This document shows, piece by piece, positions 47,193-53,531 of a DNA stretch of 64,000 bases; position 1 is the stretch's first letter, and the number at the start of each line of letters is the position of its first letter. The translations under genes and the position numbers were made by a program. The stretch comes from a virus. The stretch covers positions 1 through 64,000 of the IMG/VR virus record IMGVR_UViG_3300036771_000052; one strand, 5' to 3'. The notes under the pieces were generated by a model. It searched no databases. It was given only the letters and a program-made list of their open reading frames with translations, and was not told the origin of the DNA.

Positions 47193-48094
47193 TGCGTAAG
47201 GTTTTGTTCGCCGTCCTCGCCATCGTGGTGAGTTTCGGCTTGTCTACGGGTGCGGCGTTCGCGTCGACACCAACCCAAGGCGTCGACTGTTCTACTGGTC
47301 AGAGCGGCCTGGTGAATTTGGGTACAACAACGTGTACTAACACGTCAACCGCTACTGGTTTGACTGGTTTGTTGCCGTCGGTAACTAATCTGTTGGGGGT
47401 TCGCCATCGGCCACGCTGGCCATATCCTGGGTTGCCAGCAGGTTTCCCGTCGTTGTATGACGGGAATCTTCTTCCGCTGTCCGAGCTGGGTTTGACTGGT
47501 GTAAACCAGGATCTAGACGTCTGCGCTTACGGCAATTACAACGCGCTCGACCAGTACGGTCTGAGGACGTATGGCGGTCGTTGGCGTGGTGTCGAGTCAC
47601 GTTGGTTCGCGGTTCAACGCGCTGAGCGCATGGCGGCGTTGCGCGCCGCGGCTGGCTGTGGGAGTACCGCGGTGATTCCGTGGCAGCTCCGTGGGAACGA
47701 ACTGAACCTCGGCTACTACGGCGGTTCCGGTTTCTACAATGTGTGCGAGTCGCCAACGTTCGACGGTTTCCAAGGTGTGTTGCGTCCACGTCTGCGTGGC
47801 GCTTGGCCAGGTTTCGAACGCCACTATTTGGGTGGTTCCCGTGAGGCGTGGCTGAATTCGTTCCGTCAGCTTCATGAGCAGGCGGGTTGTAGTCCGTCGG
47901 TGGTGGTGGTTCCCGGCGCCACCTACGAGCAGCCGCTCATTGAGCAGCCGCAGGTGATCGAACAGCCACAGGTTATCCAGCAGTCGGCTCCGTGTGGGTG
48001 TGCTCCCGTTAGCGCTCCGCCGGTTGTTCAACCTGAGGGTGTTCCGGGTGCGGGGAATTCTGGTTTGGCTCCGGATGCGGTGAGGGTTAACTAA
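47192..48094 (+). CDS. Secreted protein (300 aa), unknown
   Basis: MRKVLFAVLAIVVSFGLSTG then AAFAST is a signal peptide. The mature part has Cys at CSTGQSG, CTNTS, DVCAYGNY, GCGST, NVCES and GCSPS, enough for three disulfides, then a Glu-Gln-Pro tail (EQPQVIEQPQVIQQ) and CGCAP. No sorting signal (LPxTG-type plus membrane helix) is seen at the C-terminus. Directly upstream of the sortase gene, one base apart. Confidence 0.75.
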   Translation: MRKVLFAVLAIVVSFGLSTGAAFASTPTQGVDCSTGQSGLVNLGTTTCTNTSTATGLTGLLPSVTNLLGVRHRPRWPYPGLPAGFPSLYDGNLLPLSELGLTGVNQDLDVCAYGNYNALDQYGLRTYGGRWRGVESRWFAVQRAERMAALRAAAGCGSTAVIPWQLRGNELNLGYYGGSGFYNVCESPTFDGFQGVLRPRLRGAWPGFERHYLGGSREAWLNSFRQLHEQAGCSPSVVVVPGATYEQPLIEQPQVIEQPQVIQQSAPCGCAPVSAPPVVQPEGVPGAGNSGLAPDAVRVN

Positions 48095-48670
48095 ATGCTG
48101 CGGGTCCTTCTTTCGGGACTCGCCGCGCTGGTCGGGGTGTCGATGACGTGGTGCGACCCCCCGGCCTCCCTCGCCGATATGAGTGTGTATCCGACGGGGA
48201 TTCACATCCCCGCTATCGGTGTTGATGGGAATCAACTTATCCCGTTGGGTTTAGCGAAGGACCGCACACTTCAAACCCCACCGTTGTCCACACCACAGAT
48301 TGGTGGCTGGTACACGGGAGCATCAGTCCCGGGTGATCCGGGAACTGCGATAATCATTTCCCACGTGGACGGGGACGGGAAGAAGGGTTTGTTTTACGAT
48401 CTTTCCCGGGTTCAGGTGGGGGACGAGATTTCGGTTGACCGGTCTGATGGTCATATGGCTGTTTTCACGGTCACTAAGGTGGGGTTGTTTTGCAAGGAGA
48501 GAGCCGCGTGTCCCCGGGGGAAGAAAGTTTTTCCTTCCGCGGAGTTTTACTCCACGCAGTCTGAACCGCAACTTCATTTGGAAACTTGTGGTGGCAGGTT
48601 TGATGCGAAAGACAAAAACTATTTGGACGCGTTCGTGGTGTTCTCGACATTGACTGCGAGTTTCGGATGA
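48095..48670 (+). CDS. Class E/F-like sortase
   Basis: Signal or membrane anchor at residues 1-20; the sortase barrel follows: IHIPAIGVDGNQLIPLGL, GGWYTGASVPGDPGTAIIIS, then catalytic His-90 in SHVDG and Cys-165 in LHLETCGGRFD. Sortases join cell-wall or pilin proteins by transpeptidation. The Arg expected after the Cys is not evident at its usual place (NYLDAFVVF). Encoded in a phage late operon between a secreted protein and the lysin, which is unusual; whether it modifies virion, phage-secreted or host proteins is unknown. Confidence 0.82.
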   Translation: MLRVLLSGLAALVGVSMTWCDPPASLADMSVYPTGIHIPAIGVDGNQLIPLGLAKDRTLQTPPLSTPQIGGWYTGASVPGDPGTAIIISHVDGDGKKGLFYDLSRVQVGDEISVDRSDGHMAVFTVTKVGLFCKERAACPRGKKVFPSAEFYSTQSEPQLHLETCGGRFDAKDKNYLDAFVVFSTLTASFG

Positions 48671-49668
48671 TCTTCGATGAGTTGTGGCAGGAGATGCTGT
48701 CCCGGAGGGACCCTCAACACACCACTGAGTTCCTTGCTTCTCCTGGCTTGTATGGGATTGACACTTCGTCGTGGCAGGGGACGGTTCAGTGGTCGGCGGT
48801 CGCGGCGTCGGGTCACCAGCTGGTTTATGTGAAGGCTTCTGAGGGTGCGGGTTTGAGTTACCCGACGTTGGATGCGCAATATCGGGGAGCTGTGGCTGCG
48901 GGGATGAGTGTGGGGTTGTACCACTTCGCCAACCCCGCTTTGACCCCTGAGGCGAACGCTGACGCGTTCTCCACGCAAATCAACAGGTTGGGCGCCACGG
49001 TCAATCATTTGCCGCCAGCGCTCGACCTAGAGATTGGTTCTGGTGACTTGTCGGGGTGGTGTCAAGCGTTCATCGCTCGGCTTCGGCAGCAGATCAACTG
49101 GCAACCTGTGTGTGTCTATTCCGATGCGTCGTTCTTCAAAAACCAGATCGGCGAAGAATGGATGGACGACGATATTGTTTTGTGGATCGCATCATTCAAC
49201 AACAACCCCGGCCACCCGTCGTACATGTCTCCTCGGGTGGCGATCCATCAGTATTCCCAATCCGGGAATGTTCCTGGTGTGGCGGGTGATGTTGACTTGG
49301 ACTTTGCGATCTGGCCGCTCAACCAGCTTATCGGAGATGACGACTTGACCCCGCAAGAATCGCAGATGCTCACCGACATCCACCAAATGCTCCCCGTGAT
49401 CACCTGGCTATACGGCCAATTCGCCGGCCTCGGACCAGACGGCACACCCGCACCATTCCCCGACGTCCCAGGATGGGAAACCCTCCCCGGGGGAACAAAC
49501 CAACACTTGTCATTCCTGGACTACGCTCGACAAGCCAACGTACAGCTAGCCGGGTTGACACAGTCGGTACAAAACATTATTTCCACCTCTGGTGGGACGG
49601 TGGATGCGAAGGGTTTGGCAGATCAGATCGTCGCCGAATTTGTGAACAAAATCCACAACAATGTGTAA
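48667..49668 (+). CDS. Endolysin, GH25 muramidase
   Basis: Residues about 27-225 are a GH25 lysozyme domain: YGIDTSSWQGTVQW, LVYVKASEGAGLSYP, GLYHFANP, the catalytic ALDLEIGSGD and VAIHQYSQSGNVPGVAGDVD. It cuts the glycan strands of peptidoglycan. The C-terminal 100 residues may be a wall-binding part. No signal peptide, so it should need a holin. Overlaps the sortase stop as ATGA. Confidence 0.9.
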   Translation: MIFDELWQEMLSRRDPQHTTEFLASPGLYGIDTSSWQGTVQWSAVAASGHQLVYVKASEGAGLSYPTLDAQYRGAVAAGMSVGLYHFANPALTPEANADAFSTQINRLGATVNHLPPALDLEIGSGDLSGWCQAFIARLRQQINWQPVCVYSDASFFKNQIGEEWMDDDIVLWIASFNNNPGHPSYMSPRVAIHQYSQSGNVPGVAGDVDLDFAIWPLNQLIGDDDLTPQESQMLTDIHQMLPVITWLYGQFAGLGPDGTPAPFPDVPGWETLPGGTNQHLSFLDYARQANVQLAGLTQSVQNIISTSGGTVDAKGLADQIVAEFVNKIHNNV

Positions 49669-49942
49669 CCACATCCCTGAGGGGATGTGGGCCAGGATTT
49701 GGACATGGTTCCTCTCCGCCACGTTGGGGACTTTCGTCGCGGTGGAAACCGTCGCGTTAACCCTCGAAGGTTCCCCCGCCACCCTCTCCGCCTACATCCG
49801 AACAGTGGCGGGATCGGACCCACGCTGCCATCACGTCCACGCCGGACGCCTAGCGCTGCTGGTGATCTTCGGGTGGGCTACCGCTCATTTGGGTTGGGGT
49901 CTGTTCGGGTACGACCCGCATCATCGGAGGAACAGATGCTGA
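49661..49942 (+). CDS. Two-helix membrane protein, holin candidate (93 aa)
   Basis: Starts within the lysin stop region (ATGTGTAA). Hydrophobic segments at about 10-33 (ARIWTWFLSATLGTFVAVET) and 63-82 (ALLVIFGWATAHLGWGLFG), with HHRRNRC at the end. Size, two membrane passes and place after the lysin suit a holin or antiholin. Confidence 0.7.
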   Translation: MCNHIPEGMWARIWTWFLSATLGTFVAVETVALTLEGSPATLSAYIRTVAGSDPRCHHVHAGRLALLVIFGWATAHLGWGLFGYDPHHRRNRC

Positions 49943-50331
49943 AAAAAATTTGGTCCGCTCTCTCGCGTGCGGTGACCCGTAACCCGGTGGTGATCTCGGG
50001 GGGGTTCGCGGCGCTGTTGCAGTTTGTGTCCACCCAGATTGTTCCGTTGACAGTGGACCAGCAGGGAACGCTCAACGCCGCCGTGGTGGCGTTGTTGGGG
50101 TTCATCGCCGCCGCCGCGGTGTCAGAGGAGAAAGCTGTTCCCGCGATCGCCGGACTCGTCCAAGCCGTCCTGGCTGTGGTCCTGGCGTTTGATGTTCACA
50201 TGTCTACGCAGTGGCAGACGGCGGTGATGGCGTTTGTTACGACGGGTGTGGCGATGTTTGTTCATACTCAGGTGACCGCTAGGGGTGGTCCGCCGAGGGG
50301 TCGACACGAGGTTAATTGGATGCGTGGGTAA
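49936..50331 (+). CDS. Four-helix membrane protein, holin candidate (131 aa)
   Basis: GGAGGAACAG before the ATG at 49936; the longer frame is a shadow. Hydrophobic segments VVISGGFAALLQFVST, AAVVALLGFIAAAAV, AIAGLVQAVLAVVLAF and AVMAFVTTGVAMFVHT, then a basic tail. This multi-pass layout recalls holin-like proteins that follow the lysin in many actinophages. Last gene of the late operon. Confidence 0.72.
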   Translation: MLKKIWSALSRAVTRNPVVISGGFAALLQFVSTQIVPLTVDQQGTLNAAVVALLGFIAAAAVSEEKAVPAIAGLVQAVLAVVLAFDVHMSTQWQTAVMAFVTTGVAMFVHTQVTARGGPPRGRHEVNWMRG

Positions 50332-50342
50332 CCATCCTGAAT

Positions 50343-50435
50343 GCCTGGTCGAAACCCCTCGAATTCGGGACGAAGGGTTTCCCAGGCGGGAACCCCCGGC
50401 GCCTAGAAGCCTTATGGCTCGACGCCGGGGGTTCC
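50343..50435. terminator. Double hairpin between convergent operons
   Basis: First stem: GCCTGG-tc-GAAACCC (50343-50357) with GGGTTTC-CCAGGC (50375-50387). Second stem: GGAACCCCCGGCG (50389-50401) with CGCCGGGGGTTCC (50423-50435), whose loop itself holds AGCC-TTAT-GGCT. They separate the rightward late operon from the leftward gene at 50446, so the pair should stop both polymerases. Confidence 0.8.
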
Positions 50436-50445
50436 ATTAAAATTT

Positions 50446-50694
50446 CTACTTACATTGGGTGATGGTGCCGGGGAACCCGAACCATCCGAAGACGATTGCG
50501 ATGGCGCTCCCGCAGGTTGCGGTCCCCACCCCGGATGAACCGGAACTTCCCGAAGACCCGGAAGAACCCCCGGAGCTTCCTCCCTTGCCTCCGGCTCCGC
50601 CGGGACTGGATGCCGCGGATGCGAGTCCGGGTGTGGCGGTGAGTGCGAGTGTGGCGATGACGGTGGCGATTAACGCGCGGGTGCTGCGCTTCAT
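50446..50694 (-). CDS. Secreted Gly/Ser-rich protein (82 aa)
   Basis: MKRSTRALIATVIATLALTA then TPGLASAA is a signal peptide. The mature part is a GGSSGSSGSSG-type linker, then a hydrophobic Cys-flanked end (CGSAIAIVFGWFGFPGTITQ, C). GAGGAGGAAAGCA precedes the ATG. Small secreted peptide of unknown role. Confidence 0.75.
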   Translation of the reverse strand: MKRSTRALIATVIATLALTATPGLASAASSPGGAGGKGGSSGGSSGSSGSSGSSGVGTATCGSAIAIVFGWFGFPGTITQCK

Positions 50695-50777
50695 TGCTTT
50701 CCTCCTCAGTGGTGTGGCGTCTCAATGGTATCGGCCTTCGCCACAGCTCCCGGTGTGCCATTCGGGTGAGTGAGGGT

Positions 50778-50783
50778 ATTATA
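50778..50783 (-). promoter_or_regulatory. Consensus -10 element TATAAT
   Basis: TATAAT on the minus strand (within ACGTTATAATACCC) 84 bases before the ATG of the secreted Gly/Ser-rich gene. No convincing -35 at 17 bases; an activator or extended element may be needed. Confidence 0.45.
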
Positions 50784-50789
50784 ACGTGG

Positions 50790-50933
50790 TCACTCGTCCT
50801 CTTCTCCCTCGCCTTGATCTTCCGTCTCATCTGTCTCTTGCTTTTTCTTCCACCATGCCAACGCGGCCACCGCAGCCAACACCGCAGCAATCGTTGTTTT
50901 AATTCGAGCGTTCACCTTGTGGTTTCCCTTCAT
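50790..50933 (-). CDS. Single-pass mini membrane protein (47 aa)
   Basis: ATG at 50933 after GGAAGGGTGAGG. MKGNHKVNARIKTTIAAVLA continues AVAALAWWKKK, one membrane helix with a positive start, then an acidic tail (QETDETEDQGEGEEDE). Too short to name; likely a small membrane effector. Confidence 0.68.
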   Translation of the reverse strand: MKGNHKVNARIKTTIAAVLAAVAALAWWKKKQETDETEDQGEGEEDE

Positions 50934-50939
50934 GCGCGC

Positions 50940-51108
50940 CTCACCCTTCCGGGGTGGGGCGCTCTTTTTTTGTGCCTAAGAGCGGCCTCAGCGAGTGGCC
51001 AACATCAACATACCGTGTGGCCAAGATCAGATGGCCACCGGGGGTTGGCCGCTATAACGCGACCGTGGCCACCCCACGATGGCCACGGTCATGTGATAGC
51101 GGCCAACA
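50940..51108. promoter_or_regulatory. TGGCCA cluster with 27-bp imperfect inverted repeat
   Basis: No gene is seen. TTGGCCGCTAT-n5-GACCGTGGCCA (51045-51071) faces its complement (51080-51106) across 8 bases; only the central 5 bases fail to pair. (T)GGCC(A) half-sites also occur at about 50998, 51019, 51033 and near 51122. It lies between two leftward genes and looks like an operator cluster, or a strong cruciform/terminator. Confidence 0.6.
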
Positions 51109-51333
51109 CTACCTTGACACGATGGCCACCCTATCCCCCACATAAACCTTCATGGCCACCTGTTCCGGCCGCATCCCACCACCCATCGCATCTGCGATCG
51201 CAACCTTGGCCGCCTCCTCAACCTCATCCCATAGCTTGGTCTGTGTCACCAGGTCCAACACCGGGACCCGGATCATCCACCAGCCGTCTTCCTCGAACGC
51301 CTCGACCTTGAAGTGGATGAACGGCTCGGTCAT
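51109..51333 (-). CDS. HicB-like protein (74 aa)
   Basis: The start at 51333 follows AGGAGCACGT. FHFK-like opening (FIHFKVEAFEEDGWWMIRVP) then LDLVTQTKLWDEVEEAAKVA is the partial RNase H-like fold of HicB antitoxins (V-x-x-x-EEDG-W-x-I-x-V-P, T-Q). No HicA toxin lies next to it, so it may be a solitary anti-host or anti-toxin protein. Confidence 0.75.
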   Translation of the reverse strand: MTEPFIHFKVEAFEEDGWWMIRVPVLDLVTQTKLWDEVEEAAKVAIADAMGGGMRPEQVAMKVYVGDRVAIVSR

Positions 51334-51352
51334 ACGTGCTCCTGAAGAGAGG

Positions 51353-51385
51353 GACCCCCCGCCACGTATCCTGTGACGGGGGGTC
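51353..51385 (-). terminator. Hairpin upstream of HicB-like gene
   Basis: GACCCCCCG/CGGGGGGTC with inner CAC/GTG. On the minus strand it follows the tRNA-like pair and precedes the HicB-like gene by 20 bases, so it may end the RNA transcript or act as a leader structure. Confidence 0.6.
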
Positions 51386-51488
51386 ATATTTGGACTCGGC
51401 AGCGAGTCGATTTAACATGCGGTGCTGCCATTCCGATGTAACTGCGGAGAATCGCCACCACTGTTCACAACAGGTCAGCATGTAATGT

Positions 51489-51559
51489 CAGCGCGTGTTG
51501 CCATTGCACCACGGGACCATGTGGAGGTCCCGCCGGGGGTCGAACCCGGAATCTCGCTT
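51489..51559 (-). tRNA. Permuted tRNA-like gene 2 (3' half before 5' half)
   Basis: Read on the minus strand: AAGCG-AGATT, T-arm CCGGG-TTCGACC-CCCGG, acceptor 3' strand CGGGACC, T, CCA, three bases (CAT), then acceptor 5' strand GGTCCCG, TG, D-arm GTGCAATGGCAACAC, G and CGCTG. The acceptor strands pair 7/7 and the variable loop is 5 bases. CGCT pairs with AGCG of the upstream half as an anticodon stem, and GACAT/ATGTC and CCTGTTGT/ACGACAGG extend it. The anticodon cannot be assigned. No 5' half lies upstream and no matching 3' half downstream. Confidence 0.68.
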
Positions 51560-51640
51560 AGACATAGCCTGTCGTACTCAGATGCGGCGGATGCAGTTGT
51601 CGAGAATCTTAGAGCGTTCCTGAAGAATCTCGGGTTCCTC

Positions 51641-51748
51641 GCCTGCGTCTCTACCAGTTGGACTACCATGGCTTGTGAAGTGTTTCTTTGAGTTCCATCA
51701 CGAGTGATGGAGTGCCACGGGTAGGTCTCGAACCTACACTGTACAGAC
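51641..51748 (-). tRNA. Permuted tRNA-like gene 1 (3' half before 5' half)
   Basis: Read on the minus strand: GTCTG, T-arm GTAGG-TTCGAGA-CCTAC, acceptor 3' strand CCGTGGC and A; then about 41 bases with a CCATCA-CTCG-TGATGG hairpin; then acceptor 5' strand GCCATGG, TA, D-arm GTCCAACTGGTAGAGAC, G and CAGGC. Acceptor strands pair 7/7 (one G-U) and CAGGC pairs with GTCTG (one G-U). Upstream, AGACTCGGTACTGC/GCAGTACCGAGTCT (51745-51805) is a perfect 14-bp hairpin that competes with the anticodon stem. No CCA is encoded after the discriminator. Confidence 0.68.
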
Positions 51749-51814
51749 TCGGTACTGCTTTTTCTGGAGGATTTTCATCTTGCGCTCTTGCGCAGTACCG
51801 AGTCTAACACAGTC

Positions 51815-52570
51815 CTAGCCGAAAATGTAGTTCAGAACCTTCTCACCGATCACCTGTTCGGGTGATTCGATGCGCTTCGCTTCCTCCTTCGCCGCATGGA
51901 CAGCGTTCTTCAGCTTCGTGATACGAGTGAGAATCTGCTCCCGCTCCGAAACAGGCATCGCACCGCTGAACTTCACCCGAGTCCATTTGCCTTCAACGAC
52001 GACTTCCTGGATGGTGACGAACTGTCCGGGTTGTTTATCCGTCGGCTGGAACACGGTGACCACTTTCGGCTGTTGCGTCTGCCGCAAAGTAACCACCGGC
52101 TTCGACTTGTACACCCCCCGGCCGGAATCCTCCAACGTCCACTCGGTAGACGCCGAAAGCGTGGGGATGCGGGTGGCGAACGCTCGCAAATCGTCGAGCC
52201 TCTTATCCAGCCACAACAGATACGGCACCGGCGCGGCCTTGATGAGAGTCACCTCACCCACCACCACATCAGCCTGCGCTTTACCTGATGAGTTGGTGAA
52301 ATCTCTAGCCGCGGTGACGTCGAACAGTTCCGCCAACTGCTCCCTGGTGGCGTCGATCATCTCCTTCACTGTGGACTGGACTCGTTGTTCCTCAGGTACG
52401 AGTTCGAGTCCACCTTCCGCCGCCGGGGTGTACTCGCCGCGCATACCTTCCATCAATGCGGTCGGCTTGTCCAGCGCGTGATACCTTTCGGTCAAGCTCC
52501 GCATAACGGTTTTGCGGAGCTCACCTTCCTTCCCGACGATCGCGCCGAGAGTTTTCGGTTTCCCTGCCAT
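51815..52570 (-). CDS. Conserved phage protein, DUF7873-like (251 aa)
   Basis: MAGKPKTLGAIVGKEGELRK, SLTERYHALDKPTALMEGMR, AAPVPYLLWLDKRLDDLRAF and SEREQILTRITKLKNAVHAA match a protein common in actinophage genomes (as I recall it, DUF7873). It is soluble and alpha/beta; no enzymatic motif is known. AAGGAACACAG precedes the ATG. Its stop lies ten bases from the permuted tRNA-like pair. Confidence 0.72.
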   Translation of the reverse strand: MAGKPKTLGAIVGKEGELRKTVMRSLTERYHALDKPTALMEGMRGEYTPAAEGGLELVPEEQRVQSTVKEMIDATREQLAELFDVTAARDFTNSSGKAQADVVVGEVTLIKAAPVPYLLWLDKRLDDLRAFATRIPTLSASTEWTLEDSGRGVYKSKPVVTLRQTQQPKVVTVFQPTDKQPGQFVTIQEVVVEGKWTRVKFSGAMPVSEREQILTRITKLKNAVHAAKEEAKRIESPEQVIGEKVLNYIFG

Positions 52571-52651
52571 CTGTGTTCCTTAATCTTGATCTTGAAGGGG
52601 GGGTCGGCGGCGGCAGCAGGACTAAGCTCGCCGGATCAACGGGAACGGGTC

Positions 52652-52939
52652 ATGGCCAGCCTTTACCCCCGAAGGAATAGCGGAAAAGGAGGTTTTGACG
52701 TCCGCCGCCGAAGTCTTGGTACCTACACAGCACACATGTACGATGCATACATGGGTGAAGACATGTCACACCTCGACGGTTACCCGGAGGTGTTTGTCCG
52801 CGCGCTCGAACAATGCCTAAACGTCCAAGCGGGACTAGATGCGGTGCTTAACGCCGCGAAAACACATACAACCGATCATGCATCCCCGACCACTGAGGAA
52901 TCTCCACACCCGCAACCTCCTCAAACAGAGGTTCCTTAG
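52652..52939 (+). CDS. Possible rightward small gene (95 aa)
   Basis: Opposes the leftward genes, in the 277-base gap 52571-52847, and its end overlaps the methyltransferase gene antisense by 92 bases. MASLYPRRNSGKGGFDVRRR then MSHLDGYPEVFVRALEQCLN has protein-like composition and G/C third positions, but no proper ribosome-binding site. Unproven. Confidence 0.4.
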   Translation: MASLYPRRNSGKGGFDVRRRSLGTYTAHMYDAYMGEDMSHLDGYPEVFVRALEQCLNVQAGLDAVLNAAKTHTTDHASPTTEESPHPQPPQTEVP

Positions 52940-53531
52940 GACAATCACACGCTCCATCATGCCAACACGCGCCGGTCCCTAACAGAACATGCATCTTCGG
53001 ATCACCAGTACACCCCATACAACCTTCGCCAACATAAATGATCGTGTCACCGTCATACAGCTCCACCGTTTCATGTGGCCAATCCGCGTAGTGTTCCGGC
53101 CAACACATAAACAGTGTTCGTTCTCCCTTCCCCACCACATTGGTATGGTCGCCGGTGATGACTTCGGTGAAGGTTTCCTCGCGGAGGGTCCAGTCGGAGC
53201 CGGGTGGCGGGTTGATGTCATACGCCACCACATCCAACCCCCGCTCTCGGAGAAGAGAGGTCCAGTAGCCGGCTCCGGCGCCGATCTCGATCAAACCATT
53301 CGGGGAGTACTTGATGATCGTGTCCAAAGCTTCATCGTTGGGGATGGCCCACGACCATTGTTTCCGCATGCTCTGATAGTTGGCTTCCCCTTTAGACACG
53401 CATTCGTAACAGTATTCCTCGGGTGCTTTGAGGAGTCGTGTCATGACGGGGATGTGTTCCTTCTGATGCTCAAACATTTCTTGATAAGCATCGAGGTACG
53501 GATTCTTGGTTGCTACCGCTGTGTCAGTCAT
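52848..53531 (-). CDS. SAM-dependent methyltransferase-like protein
   Basis: Rossmann motif I LIEIGAGAGYWTSLLRERGL is followed by DVVAYDINPP (acidic residue after strand 2). The later part has YDGDTIIYVGEGCMGCTGDP and a Cys/His-rich patch (CWHDGACDCP). No DNA-methylase catalytic motif (DPPY or PC) is seen, so the substrate may be a small molecule or protein. Shares ATGA with the gene above. Confidence 0.8.
   Translation of the reverse strand: MTDTAVATKNPYLDAYQEMFEHQKEHIPVMTRLLKAPEEYCYECVSKGEANYQSMRKQWSWAIPNDEALDTIIKYSPNGLIEIGAGAGYWTSLLRERGLDVVAYDINPPPGSDWTLREETFTEVITGDHTNVVGKGERTLFMCWPEHYADWPHETVELYDGDTIIYVGEGCMGCTGDPKMHVLLGTGACWHDGACDCPKEPLFEEVAGVEIPQWSGMHDRLYVFSRR

Noticed and set aside
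49687-50331. Longer 214-residue version of the last holin candidate
   Set aside because: The upstream 83 codons are Arg-rich, overlap the previous gene in another frame and lack a ribosome-binding site; GGAGGAACAG marks 49936.
51565-51641. One ordinary tRNA from the 5' half of gene 1 and the 3' half of gene 2
   Set aside because: GCCATGG cannot pair with CGGGACC, and about 90 bases would have to be an intron; the permuted pairs match in all seven positions.
51475-51669. 64-residue minus-strand frame over the tRNA-like region
   Set aside because: It is translated from T-arm, acceptor and D-arm sequences of the permuted tRNA-like genes; no ribosome-binding site.
51489-51748. Permuted tmRNA (ssrA)
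   Set aside because: The 5' halves have true tRNA D-arms and there is no tag reading frame, so two permuted tRNA-like genes fit better.
51640-51815. Group I intron flanking the permuted tRNA-like genes
   Set aside because: Only about 66 bases lie upstream, too few for half a group I core, and no P7/R-S motif pair was found.
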